Assembly: GCF_036323735.1 (NCBI RefSeq)
Contig: NC_086032.1
Coordinates: 47,485,335-47,549,334 of the forward strand
DNA from: Rattus norvegicus
Taxonomy: Eukaryota; Chordata; Mammalia; Rodentia; Muridae
Length of the DNA stretch: 64,000 nucleotides
Reading direction: 5' to 3'
In this document: in pieces, positions 22,672 to 35,976 of the stretch
Layout: each line of letters opens with the position of its first letter
How positions within the stretch are numbered: position 1 is the stretch's first letter
The notes under the pieces: model-generated
Database searches by the model: none
The model's input: only the letters and a program-made list of their open reading frames with translations
What the model was told of the DNA's origin: nothing
Made by a program: the position numbers and the translations under genes

Positions 22672-25627
22672 GATTTCGGTTAGTGCCCAATAGGCCGCAG
22701 TAGTAATAAGTGGACTGTTCGGGATATAGAAAAATTTTCACGAATGGAATCAAAATGTCTAGGCGAATTCAGTGAGTTCCCAATGGGACATGCTTGTATG
22801 ACTTTGCTTTTCAATATCGAGCAACATTTTCAGGAACGTAATCTAAGTATCATGGTGAGTTCAGTATGTTCCCAATAGGATTCGCATGTCATAAGCTTGT
22901 TATTCAAGATAGAGCAACGTTTAAAGGAACTGAGACACTGTTTCTTTGTGAATTCAGTTAGTTCCCAGTAGCCTGCTCTTTTAATATGTGTACTTTTAAT
23001 GATTTATAAAAATTTGGTGAGCCGAATCTGAGTAACTTGGTGATTTCGCTTAGTGCCCAATAGGCCGCAGTAGTAATAAGTGGACTGTTCGGGATATAGA
23101 AAAATTTTCACGAATGGAATCAAAATTTCTAGGCGAATTCAGTGAGTTCCCAATGGGACATGCTTGTATGAGTTTCCTTTTGAATATCGAGCAACATTTT
23201 AAGGAACGGAATCTAAGTTTCATGGTGAATTGAGTAGGTTCCCAATAGGATTCACATGTAATAAGCTTGTTATTCAAGATAGAGCAACGTTTAAACGACT
23301 GACACACTGTTTCTATGTGAATTCAGTTAGTTCTGTGTAGCCTGCTCTTGTAATATGTGTACTTTTAAAGATTTATAAAAATTTGGTGAGCCGAATCTGA
23401 GTAACATGGTGAATTCGGTTAGTGCCCAATAGGCCGCAGTAGTAATAAGTGCACTGTTCGGGATATAGAAAAATTTACACGAATGGAATCAAAATTTCTA
23501 GGCGAATTCAGTGACTTCCCAATGGGACATGCTTGTATGAGTTTGCTTTTCAATATCGAGCAACATTTTAATGAACGGAGTCTAAGTATCATGGTGAATT
23601 GATTAAGTTCCCCATAGGATTCGCATGAAATAAGGTTGTTATTCAAGATAGAGCAATGTTTTAACGAACTGAGACACTGTTTCTTTGTGAATTCAGTTAG
23701 TTCCTAGTAGCCTGCTCTTGTAATATGTGTACTTTTAAAGATTTATAAAAATTTGGTGAGCCGAATCTAAGTAACATGGTGAATTCGGTTAGTTCCCAAT
23801 AGGCCGCAGTAGTAATAGGTGGACTGTTCGGGATATAGAAAAATTTTCACGAATGGAATCAAAATTTCTAGGCAAATTCAGTGAGTTCCCAATGGGACAT
23901 GATTGTATGAGTTTGCCTTTCAATATCGAGCAACATTTTAAGGAACGGAATCTAAGTATCATGGTGCATTCAGTGTGTTCCCAATAGGATTCGCATGTAA
24001 TAAGCTTGTTATTCAAGATAGAGCAACGTTTAAACGAACTGAGACACTGTTTCGTTGTGAATTCAGTTATTTCCCGGTAGCCTGCTCTTGTAATATATGT
24101 ACTTTTAAAATTTATAAAAATTTGGTGAGGCGAATCTGAGTAACATGTTGAATTCGGTTAGTTCCCAATAGGCAGCAGTAGTAATAAGTGGACTGTTCGG
24201 GATATAGAAAAATGTTCACGAATGGAATCAAAATTTTTAGGTGAATTCAGTAAGTTCCCAATGGGACATGCTCGTATGAGTTTCCTTTTCAATACTGAGC
24301 TACATTTTAAGGAACGGAATCGAAGTATCATGGTGAATTCAGTAGGTTCCCAATAGGATTCGCATGAAATAAGCTTGTTATTCAAGATATAGCAACGTTT
24401 AAACGAACTGAGACAGTGTTTCTTTGTGAATTCACTTAGTTCCGTGTAGCCTGCTCTTGTAATATGTGTACTTTTAAAGATTTATAAAAATTTGGTGAGC
24501 CGAATCTGAGTAACATGGTGAATTCGGTTAGTGCCCAATAGGCCGCAGTAGTAATAAGTGGACTGTTCGGGATATAGAAAAATTTTACGAATGGAATCAA
24601 AATTTCTAGGCGAATTCAGTGAGTTCCCAATGGGACATGCTTGTATGAGTTTGCTTTTCAATATCGAGCAACATTTTAAAGAACGTAATCTAAGTATCAT
24701 GGTGAATTCAGTAGGTTCCCAATAGGATTCTCATATCATAAGCTTGTTATTCAAGATAGAGCAACGTTTAAACGAACTGAGACACTGTTTCTTTGTGAAT
24801 TCAGTTAGTTCCCAGTAGCCTGCTCTTGTAATATGTGTACTTTTAAAGATTTATAAAAATTAGGTGAGCGGAATCTGAGTAACATGGTGAATTCGGTTAG
24901 TTCCCAATAGGCCGCAGTAGTAATAAGTGGACTGTTCGGGATATAGAAAAATTTAAAGAAAGGAATCAAAATTTCTAGGCGAATTCAGTGAGTTCCCAAT
25001 GGGACATGCTTGTATGAGTTTGCTTTTCAATATAGAACAACATTTTAAGGAACGGAATCTAAGTATCATGGTGAATTCAGTATGTTTCCAATAGGATTCG
25101 CATGTAATAAGCTTGTTATTGAATATAGAGCAACGTTTTAACGATCTGAGACACTGTTTCGTTGTGAATTCAGTTAGTTCCCAGTAGCCTGCTCTTGTAA
25201 TATGTGTAGTTTTAAAGATTTACAAAAATTTGGTGAGCCGAATCTGAGTAACATGGTGAATTCGGTTAGTGCCCAATAGGCCACAGTAGTAATAAGTGGA
25301 CTGTTCGGGATATAGAAAAATTTTCACGAATGGAATCAAAATTTCTAGGCTAATTCAGTGAGTTCCCAATGGGACATGCTTGTATGAGTTTGCTTTTCAA
25401 TATCGAGCAACATTTTAAGGAACGGAATCTAAGTATCATGGTGAAATGAGTTGGTTCCCAATAAGTTTCGCATGAAATAAGCTTGTTATTCAAGATAGAG
25501 CAATGTTTTAACGAACTGAGACACTGTTTCTTTGTGAATTCAGTTAGTTCCTAGTAGCCTGCTCTTGTAATATGTGTACTTTTAAAGATTTATGAAAATT
25601 TGGTGAGCCGAATCTGAGTAACATGGT
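21933..25627 (+). repeat. HOR family C, copy 1: 10 monomers, about 3.70 kb
   Basis: M60-M69 start at 21933, 22302, 22672, 23042, 23411, 23781, 24150, 24520, 24889 and 25258. The following ten monomers repeat them at an offset of about 3695-3697 bp. M64 and M74 share AAGTGCACTG and GATTAAGTTCCCC. M65 and M75 share AATAGGTGGACTG and ACATGATTGTATG. The first three or four monomers are less similar to their partners. Small changes include a two-base loss near 24110 (TTTTAAAATTTAT) that the partner lacks. Confidence 0.88.
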
Positions 25628-28600
25628 GAATTCGGTTAGTTCCAAATAGGCCGCAGTAGTAATAAGTGGACTGTTCGGGATATAGAAAAATTTAACGAAT
25701 GGAATCAAAATTTCTAGGCGAATTCAGTGAGTTCCCAATGGGACATGCTTGTATGAGTTTGCTTTTCAATATCGAGCAACATTTTAAGGAACGGAATCTA
25801 AGTATCGTGGTGAATTCAGTATGTTCCCAATAGGATTCGCATGTAATAAGCTTGTTATTCAATATAGAGCAAAGTTTTAACGATCTGAGACACTGTTTCG
25901 TTGTGAATTCAGTTAGTTCCCAGTAGCCTGCTCTTGTAATATGTGTACTTTTAAAGATTTATAAAAATTTGGTGAGCCGAATCTGAGTAACATGGTGAAT
26001 TCGGTTAGTGCCCAATAGGCCACAGTAGTAATATGTGGACTGTTCGGGATATAGAAAAATTTTCACGAATGGAATCAAAATATCTATGCGAATTCAGTGA
26101 GTTCCCAATGGGACATGCTTGTTTGAGTTTCCTTTTGAATATCGAGCAACATTATGAGGAACGGAATCTAAGTATCATGGTGAATTGAGTAGGTTCCCAA
26201 TAGGATTCGCATGTAATAAGCTTGTTATTCAAGATAGAGCAAAGTTTAAACGAACTGAGACACTGTTTCTTTGTGAATTCAGTTATTTCCTAGTAGCCTG
26301 CTCTTGTAATATGTGTACTTTTAAAGATTTATAAAAATTTGGTGAGCCGAATCTGAGTAACATGGTGAATTCGGTTAGTTCCAAATAGGCCGCAGTAGTA
26401 ATAATTTGACTGTTCGGGATATAGAAAAATTTTCACGAATGGAATCAAAATTTCTAGGCGAATTCAGTGAGTTCCCAATGGGACATGCTTGTATGACTTT
26501 GCTTTTCAATATCGAGCAACATTTTCAGGAACGTAATCTAAGTATCATGGTGAGTTCAGTATGTTCCCAATAGGATTCGCATGTCATAAGCTTGTTATTC
26601 AAGATAGAGCAACGTTTAAAGGAACTGAGACACTGTTTCTTTGTGAATTCAGTTAGTTCCCAGTAGCCTGCTCTTGTAATATGTGTACTTTTAATGATTT
26701 ATAAAAATTTGGTGAGCCGAATCTGAGTAACATGGTGAATTCGGTTAGTTCCCAATAGGCCACAGTAGTAATAAGTGGACTGCTCGGGATATAGAAAAAT
26801 TTTCACGAATGGAATCAAAATATCTAGGCGAATTCAGTGATTTCCCAATGGGACATGCTTGTATGAGTTTGCTTTACAATATCGATCAACATTTTAAGGA
26901 ACGGAATCTAAGTATCATGGTGAATTCAGTAGGTTCCCAGTAGGATTCGCATGTAATAAGCCTGTTATTCAAGATAGAGCAACGGTTAAACGAACTGAGA
27001 CACTGTTTCTTTGTGAATTCAGTTAGTTCCCAGTAGCCTGCTCTTGTAGTATGTGTACTTTTAAAGATTTATAAAAATTTGGTGAGCCGAATCTGAGTAA
27101 CATCGTGAATTCGGTTAGTGCCCAATAGGCCGCAGTAGTAATAAGTGCACTGTTCGGGATATAGAAAAATTTACACGAATGGAATCAAAATTTCTAGGCG
27201 AATTCAGTGACTTCCCAATGGGACATGCTTGTATGAGTTTGCTTTTCAATATCGAGCAACATTTTAATGAACGGAGTCTAAGTATCATGGTGAATTGATT
27301 AAGTTCCCCATAGGATTCGCATGAAATAAGGTTGTTATTCAAGATAGAGCAATGTTTTAACGAACTGAGACACTGTTTCTTTGTGAATTCAGTTAGTTCC
27401 TAGTAGCCTGCTCTTGTAATATGTGTACTTTTAAAGATTTATAAAAATTTGGTGAGCCGAATCTAAGTAACATGGTGAATTCGGTTAGTTCCCAATAGGC
27501 CGCAGTAGTAATAGGTGGACTGTTCGGGATATAGAAAAATTTTCATGAATGGAATCAAAATTTCTAGGCAAATTCAGTGAGTTCCCAATGGGACATGATT
27601 GTATGAGTTTGCCTTTCAATATCGAGCAACATTTTAAGGAACGGAATCTAAGTATCATGGTGCATTCAGTGTGTTCCCAATAGGATTCGCATATAATAAG
27701 CTTGTTATTCAAGATAGAGCAACGTTTAAACGAACTGAGACACTGTTTCGTTGTGAATTCAGTTATTTCCCGGTAGCCTGCTCTTGTAATATATGTACTT
27801 TTAAAGATTTATAAAAATTTGGTGAGGCGAATCTGAGTAACATGTTGAATTCGGTTAGTTCCCAATAGGCAGCAGTAGTAATAAGTGGACTGTTCGGGAT
27901 ATAGAAAAATGTTCACGAATGGAATCAAAATTTTTAGGTGAATTCAGTAAGTTCCCAATGGGACATGCTCGTATGAGTTTGCTTTTCAATACTGAGCTAC
28001 ATTTTAAGGAACGGAATCAAAGTATCATGGTGAATTCAGTAGGTTCCCAATAGGATTCGCATGAAATAAGCTTGTTATTCAAGATAGAGCAACGTTTAAA
28101 CGAACTGAGACACTGTTTCTTTGTGAATTCACTTAGTTCCGTGTAGCCTGCTCTTGTAATATGTGTACTTTTAAAGATTTATAAAAATTTGGTGAGCCGA
28201 ATCTGAGTAACATGGTGAATTCGGTTAGTGCCCAATAGGCCGCAGTAGTAATAAGTGGACTGTTCGGGATATAGAAAAATTTTCACGAATGGAATCAAAA
28301 TTTCTAGGCGAATTCAGTGAGTTCCCAATGGGACATGCTTGTATGAGTTTGCTTTTCAATATCGAGCAACATTTTAAGGAACGTAATCTAAGTATCATGG
28401 TGAATTCAGTAGGTTCCCAATAGGATTCTCATATCATAAGCTTGTTATTCAAGATAGAGCAACGTTTAAACGAACTGAGACACTGTTTCTTTGGGAATTC
28501 AGTTAGTTCCCAGTAGCCTGCTCTTGTAATATGTGTACTTTTAAAGATTTATAAAAATTAGGTGAGCGGAATCTGAGTAACATGGTGAATTCGGTTAGTT

Positions 28601-29325
28601 CCAAATAGGCCGCAGTAGTAATAAGTGGACTGTTCGGGATATAGAAAAATTTACAGAATGGAATCAAAATTTCTAGGCGAATACAGTGAGTTCCCAATGG
28701 GACATGCTTGTATGAGTTTGCTTTTCAATATCGAGCAACATTTTAAGGAACGGAATCTAAGTATCATGGTGAATTCAGTATGTTTCCAATAGGATTCGCA
28801 TGTAATAAGCTTGTTATTCAATATAGAGCAACGTTTTAACGATCTGAGACACTGTTTCTTTGTGAATTCAGTTAGTTCCCAGTAGCCTGCTCTTGTAATA
28901 TGTGTAGTTTTAAAGATTTACAAAAATTTGGTGAGCCGAATCTGAGTAACATGGTGAATTCGGTTAGTGCCCAATAGGCCACAGTAGTAATAAGTGGACT
29001 GTTCGGGATATAGAAAAATTTTCACGAATGGAATCAAAATTTCTAGGCTAATTCAGTGAGTTCCCAATGGGACATGCTTGTATGAGTTTGCTTTTCAATA
29101 TCGAGCAACATTTTAAGGAACGGAATCTAAGTATCATGGTGAAATGAGTTGGTTCCCAATAAGTTTCGCATGAAATAAGCTTGTTATTCAAGATAGAGCA
29201 ATGTTTTAACGAACTGAGACACTGTTTCGTTGTGAATTCAGTTACTTCCCGGTAGCCTGCTTTTGTAATATGTGTACTTTTAAAGATTTATGAAAATTTG
29301 GTGAGCCGAATCTGAGTAACATGGT
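25628..29325 (+). repeat. HOR family C, copy 2: 10 monomers, about 3.70 kb
   Basis: M70-M79 start at 25628, 25997, 26367, 26737, 27107, 27477, 27847, 28217, 28587 and 28956. M72 carries the marker AATAATTTGACTG, shared with M82 (30065) and M99 (36347). M73 has TTTACAATATCGATCAAC, shared with M83 and M100. The order continues copy 1 and leads into the partial copy 3. Confidence 0.88.
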
Positions 29326-30803
29326 GAATTCGGTTAGTTCCAAATAGGCCGCAGTAGTAATAAGTGGACTGTTCGGGATATAGAAAAATTTAACGAATGG
29401 AATCAAAATTTCTAGGCGAATTCAGTGAGTTCCCAATGGGACATGCTTGTATGAGTTTGCTTTTCAATATCGAGCAACATTTTAAGGAACGGAATCTAAG
29501 TATCATGGTGAATTCAGTATGTTCCCAATAGGATTCGCATGTAATAAGCTTGTTATTCAATATAGAGCAAAGTTTTAACGATCTGAGACACTGTTTCGTT
29601 GTGAATTCAGTTAGTTCCCAGTAGCCTGCTCTTGTAATATGTGTACTTTTAAAGATTTATAAAAATTTGGTGAGCCGAATCTGAGTACCATGGTGAATTC
29701 GGTTAGTGCCCAATAGGCCACAGTAGTAATATGTGGACTGTTCGGGATATAGAAAAATTTTCACGAATGGAATCAAAATATCTATGCGAATTCAGTGAGT
29801 TCCCAATGGGACATGCTTGTTTGAGTTTCCTTTTGAATATCGAGCAACATTATGAGGAACGGAATCTAAGTATCATGGTGAATTGAGTAGGTTCCCAATA
29901 GGATTCGCATGTAATAAGCTTGTTATTCAAGATAGAGCAACGTTTAAACGAACTGAGACACTGTTTCTTTGTGAATTCAGTTATTTCCTAGTAGCCTGCT
30001 CTTGTAATATGTGTACTTTTAAAGATTTATAAAAATTTGGTGAGCCGAATCTGAGTAACATGGTGAATTCGGTTAGTTCCAAATAGGCCGCAGTAGTAAT
30101 AATTTGACTGTTCGGGATATAGAAAAATTTTCACGAATGGAATCAAAATTTCTAGGCGAATTCAGTGAGTTCCCAATGGGACATGCTTGTATGACTTTGC
30201 TTTTCAATATCGAGCAACATTTTCAGGAACGTAATCTAAGTATCATGGTGAGTTCAGTATGTTCCCAAAAGGATTCGCATGTCATAAGCTTGATATTCAA
30301 GATAGAGCAACGTTTAAAGGAACTGAGACACTGTTTCTTTGTGAATTCAGTTAGTTCCCAGTAGCCTGCTCTTGTAATATGTGTACTTTTAATGATTTAT
30401 AAAAATTTGGTGAGCCGAATCTGAGTAACATGGTGAATTCGGTTAGTTCCCAATAGGCCACAGTAGTAATAAGTGGACTGCTCGGGATATAGAAAATTTT
30501 TCACGAATGGAATCAAAATATCTAGGCGAATTCAGTGATTTCCCAATGGGACATGCTTGTATGAGTTTGCTTTACAATATCGATCAACATTTTAAGGAAC
30601 GGAATCTAAGTATCATGGTGAATTCAGTAGGTTCCCAGTAGGATTCGCATGTAATAAGCCTGTTATCAAGATAGAGCAACGGTTAAACGAACTGAGACAC
30701 TGTTTCTTTGTGAATTCAGTTAGTTCCCAGTAGCCTGCTCTTGTAGTATGTGTACTTTTAAAGATTTATAAAAATTTGGTGAGCCGAATCTGAGTAACAT
30801 GGT
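29326..30803 (+). repeat. HOR family C, copy 3: 4-monomer part
   Basis: M80-M83 (29326, 29695, 30065 and 30435) repeat M70-M73 at an offset of about 3698 bp. The match ends near 30800, where the sequence switches to M84, which has TTTGAATATCCAGC and is related to M58. This stretch is also the start of the family D unit, so the families share monomers and are stages of one history. Confidence 0.85.
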
Positions 30804-33800
30804 GAATTCGGTTAGTTCCCAATAGGCCGCAGTAGTAATAAGTGGACTGTTCGGGATATAGAAAAATTTTCACGAATGGAATCAAAATTTCTAGGCGAAT
30901 TCAGTGAGTTCCCAATGGGACATGCTTGTATGAGTTTGCTTTTGAATATCCAGCAACATTTTAAGGAACGGAATCATAGTATCATGGTGAATTGAGTAGG
31001 TTCCCACTAGGATTCGCTTGTAATAAGCTTGTTATTCAAGATAGAGCAACGATTTAACCAACTGAGACATGTTTCTTTGTGAATTCAGTTAGTTCCGGGT
31101 AGCCTGCTCTTGTAATATGTGTATTTTTAAAGATTTATAAGAATTTGGTGAGCCGATTCTGAGTAACATGGTGAATTCGGTTAGTTCCCAAAAGGCCGCA
31201 GTAGTAATAAGTGGACTGTTCGGGATATAGAAAAATTTTCACGAATGCAATTAAAATTTGAAGGCGAATTCAGTGAGTTCCCATTGGGACATGCTTGTAT
31301 GTGTTTGCTTTTCAATATGGAGCAACATTTTAAGGAACGGAATCTAAGTATCATGGTGAATTTAGTAGGTTCCCAGTAAGTTTCACATGAAATAAGCTTG
31401 TTATTCAAGATAGAGCAATGTTTTAACGAACTGAGACACTGTTTCGTTGTGAATTCAGTTAGTTCCCAGTAGCCTGCTCTTGTAATATGTGTACTTTTAA
31501 AGATTTATAAAAATTTGGTGAGCCGAATCTGAGTAACATGGTTAATTCGGTTAGTTCCCAATATTCCGCAGTAGTAATAAGTGGACTGTTCGGGATATAG
31601 AAAAATTTTCACGAATGGAATCAAAATTTCTAGGCGAACTCAGTGAGTTCCCAATGGGACATGCTTGTATGAGTTTGCTTTTCAATACTGAGCAACATTT
31701 TAAGGAACGGAATCTAAGTATCATGGTGAATTCAGTAGGTTCCCAATAGGATTCGCATGAAATAAGCTTGTTATTCAAGATAGAGCAACGTTTAAACGAA
31801 CTGAGACACTGTTTCTTTGTGAATTCAGTTAGTTCCTAGTAGCCTGCTCTTGTAATATGTGTACTTTTAAAGATTTATAAAAATTTGGTGAGCCGAATCT
31901 GAGTAACATGGGGAATTCGGTTACTTCCCAATAGGCCGCAGTACTAATAAGTGGACTGTTCGGGATATAGAAAAATTTTCACGAATGGAATAAAAATTTC
32001 TAGGGGAATTCAGGGAGTTCCCAATGGGACATGCTTGTATGAGTTTGCTGTTCAATATCGAGCAACATTTTAAGGAACGGAATCTAAGTATCATGGTGAA
32101 ATGAGTTGGTTCCCATAAGTTTCGCATGAAATAAGCTTGTTATTCAAGATATTGCAATGTTTATCGAACTGAGACACTGTTTCGTTGTGAATTCAGTTAG
32201 TTCCGGGTAGCCTGCTTTTGTAATATGTGTACTTTTAAAGATTTATAAAAATTTGGTGAGCCGAATCTGAGTAACATGGTGAGTTCGGTTAGTTCCCAAA
32301 AGGCCGCAGTAGTAATAAGTGGACTGTTCGGGATATAGAAAAATTTTCACGAATGGAATCAAAATTTCTAGGCGAATTCAGTGAGTTCCCAATGGGACAC
32401 GATTGTATGAGATTGCCTTTCAATATCGAGCAACATTTTAAGGAACGGAATCTAAGTATCATGGTGCATTCAGTGTGTTCCCAATAGGATTCGCATGTCA
32501 TAAGCTTGTTATTCAAGATAGAGCAACGTTTAAACGAACTGAGACACTGTTTCGTTGTGAATTCAGTTATTTCCCGGTAGCCTGCTCTTGTAATATGTGT
32601 ACTTTTAAAGATTTATAAAAATTTGGTGAGGCGAATCTGAGTAACATGTTGAATTCGGTTAGTTCCCAATAGGCCGCAGTAGTAATAAGTGGACTGTTCG
32701 GGATATAGAAATATTTTCACGAATGGAATCAAAATTTTTAGGTGAATTCAGTAAGTTCCCAATGGGACATGCTCGTATGAGTTTGCTTTTCAATACTGAG
32801 CAACATTTTAAGGAACGGAATCGAAGTATCATGGTGAATTCAGTAGGTTCCCAATAGGATTCGCATGAAATAAGCCTGTTATTCAAGATAGAGCAACGTT
32901 TAAACGAACTGAGACACTGTTTCGTTGTGAATTCAGTTAGTTCCCGGTAGCCTGCTTTTGTAATATGTGTACTTTTAAAGATTTATAAAAATTTGGTGAG
33001 CCGAATCTGAGTAACATGGTGAATTCGGTTAGTTCCAAATAGGCCGCAGTAGTAATAAGTGGACTGTTCGGGATATAGAAAAATTTAACGAATGGAATCA
33101 AAATTTCTAGGCGAATTCAGTGAGTTCCCAATGGGACATGCTTGTATGAGTTTGCTTTTCAATATCGAGCAACATTTTAAGGAACGGAATCTAAGTATCA
33201 TGGTGAATACAGTATGTTCCCAATAGGATTCGCATGTAATAAGCTTGTTATTCAATATAGAGCAAAGTTTTAACGATCTGAGACACTGTTTCGTTGTGAA
33301 TTCAGTTAGTTCCCAGTAGCCTGCTCTTGTAATATGTGTACTTTTAAACATTTATAAAAATTTGGTGTGCCGAATCTGAGTAACATGGTGAATTCGGTTA
33401 GTGCCCAATAGGCCACAGTAGTAATAAGTGGACTGTTCGGGATATAGAAAAATTTTCACGAATGGAATCAAAATTTCTAGGCGAATTCAGTGAGTTCCCA
33501 ATGGGACATGCTTGTTTGAGTTTCCTTTTGAATATCGAGCAACATTATGAGGAACGGAATCTAAGTATCATGGTGAATTGAGTAGGTTCCCAATAGGATT
33601 CACATGTAATAAGCTTGTTATTCAAGATAGAGCAACGTTTAAAGGAACTGAGACACTGTTTCTTTGTGAATTCAGTTAGTTCCGTGTAGCCTGCTCTTGT
33701 AATATGTGTACTTTTAAAGATTTATAAAAATTTGGTGAGCCGAATCTGAGTAACTTGGTGATTTCGGTTAGTGCCCAATAGGCCGCAGTAGTAATAAGTG

Positions 33801-35976
33801 GACCGTTCGGGATATAGAAAAATTTTCACGAATGGAATCAAAATTTCTAGGCGAATTCAGTGAGTTCCCAATGGGACATGCTTGTATGAGTTAGTTTTTC
33901 AATATCGAGCAACATTTTAGGGAACGGAGTCTAAGTATCATGGTGAATTGAGTATGTTCCCAATAGGATTCGCATGAAATAAGCTTGTTATTCAAGATAG
34001 AGCAACGTTTAAAGGAACTGAGACACTGTTTCTTTGTGAATTCAGTTAGTTCCCAGTAGCCTGCTCTTGCAATATGTGTACTTTTAATGATTTATAAAAA
34101 TTTGGTGAGACGAATCTGAGTAACATGGTGAATTCGGTTAGTTCCCAATAGGCCACAGTAGTAATAAGTGGACTGCTCGGGATATAGAAAAATTTTCACG
34201 AATGGAATCAAAATATCTAGGCGAATTCAGTGATTTCCCAATGGGACATGCGTGTATGAGTTTGCTTTACAATATCGATCAACATTTTAAGGAACGGAAT
34301 CTAAGTATCATGGTGAATTCAGTAGGTTCCCAATAGGATTCGCATGTAATAAGCCTGTTATTCAAGATAGAGCAACGGTTAAACGAACTGAGACACTGTT
34401 TCTTGGTGAATTCAGTTAGTTCCCAGTAGCCTGCTCTTGTAGTATGTGTACTTTTAAAGATTTATAAAAATTTGGTGAGCCGAATCTGAGTAACATGGTG
34501 AATTCGGTTAGTTCCCAATAGGCCGCAGTAATAATAAGTGGACTGTTCGGGATATAGAAAAATTTTCACGAATGGAATCAAAATTTCTAGGCGAATTCAG
34601 TGAGTTCCCAATGGGACATGCTTGTACGAGTTTGCTTTTGAATATCAAGCAACATTTTAAGGAACGGAATCTAAGTATCATGGTGAATTGAGTAGGTTCC
34701 CACTAGGATTCGCATGTAATAAGCTTGTTATTCAAGATAGAGCAATGTTTTAACGAACTGAGACACTGTTTCGTTGTGAATTCAGTTAGTTCCTAGTAGC
34801 CTGCTCTTGTAATATGTGTACTTTTAAAGATTTATAAAAATTTGGTGAGCCGAATCTGAGTAACATGGTGAATTCGGTTAGTTCCCAATAGGCCGCAGTA
34901 GTAATAAGTGGACTGTTCGGGATATAGAAAAATTTTCACGAATGGAATCAAAATTTCTAGGCGAATTCAGTGAGTTCCCAATGGGACATGCTTGTATGAG
35001 TTTGCTTTTCAATACTGAGCAACATTTTAAAGAACGGAATCTAAGTATCATGGTGAATTGAGTAGGTTCCCAATAGGATTCGCATGAAATAAGCTTGTTA
35101 TTCAAGATAGAGCAACGGTTAAACGAACTGAGACACTGTTTCTTTGTGATTTCAGTTAGTTCCCAGTAGCCTGCTCTTGTAATATGTGTACTTTTAAAGA
35201 TTTATAAAAATTTGGTGAGCCGAATCTGAGTAACATGGGGAATTCGGTTAGTTCCCAATAGGCCGCAGCTGTAATAAGTGGACCGTTCGGTTATAGAAAA
35301 ATTTTCACGAATGGAATAAAAATTTCTAGGGGAATTCAGTGAGTTCCCAATGGGACATGCTTGTATGAGTTTGCTTTTCAATATCGAGCAACATTTTAAG
35401 GAACGGAATCTAAGTATCATGGTGAACTGAGTTGGTTCCCAATAAGTTTCGCATGAAATGAGCTTGTTATTCAAGATAGAGCAATGTTTATCGAACTGAG
35501 ACACTGTTTCGTTGTGAATTCAGTTAGTTCCCTGTATCCTGCTTTTGTAATATGTGTACTTTTAAAGATTTATGAAAATTTGGTGAGCCGAATCTGAGTA
35601 ACATGGTGAATTCGGTTAGTTCCAAATAGGCCGCAGTAGTAATAAGTGGACTGTTCGGGATATAGAAAAATTTAACGAATGGAATCAAAATTTCTAGGCG
35701 AATTCAGTGAGTTCCCAATGGGACATGCTTGTATGAGTTTGCTTTTCAATATCGAGCAACATTTTAAGGAACGGAATCTAAGTATCATGGTGAATTCAGT
35801 AGGTTCCCAATAGGATTCGCATGAAATAAGCTTGTTATTCAATATAGAGCAAAGTTTTAACGATCTGAGACACTGTTTCGTTGTGAATTCAGTTAGTTCC
35901 CAGTAGCCTGCTCTTGTAATATGTGTACTTTTAAAGATTTATAAAAATTTGGTGAGCCGAATCTGAGTACCATGGT
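29695..35976 (+). repeat. HOR family D, copy 1: 17 monomers, 6282 bp
   Basis: M81-M97 start at 29695, 30065, 30435, 30804, 31173, 31543, 31913, 32281, 32651, 33021, 33390, 33760, 34130, 34500, 34870, 35240 and 35608. From about 29560 to 33750 the sequence repeats at exactly 6282 bp downstream. Shared private changes include GAGTACCATGG (29684/35966), CCTGTTATCAAG (one base lost, 30659/36941) and CAATATTCCGC (31559/37841). By eye I found only three differences there (32004, near 32505 and near 32876), which implies a very recent duplication, or an assembly effect. Confidence 0.92.
33760..34869 (+). repeat. Three-monomer cassette present only in HOR D copy 1
   Basis: M92-M94 (33760, 34130 and 34500) begin with the class TAACTTGGTGATTTCGG and include the TTTTAATGATTT variant near 34083. 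No equivalent lies between M108 and M109 in copy 2, where the sequence joins directly. Confidence 0.88.
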
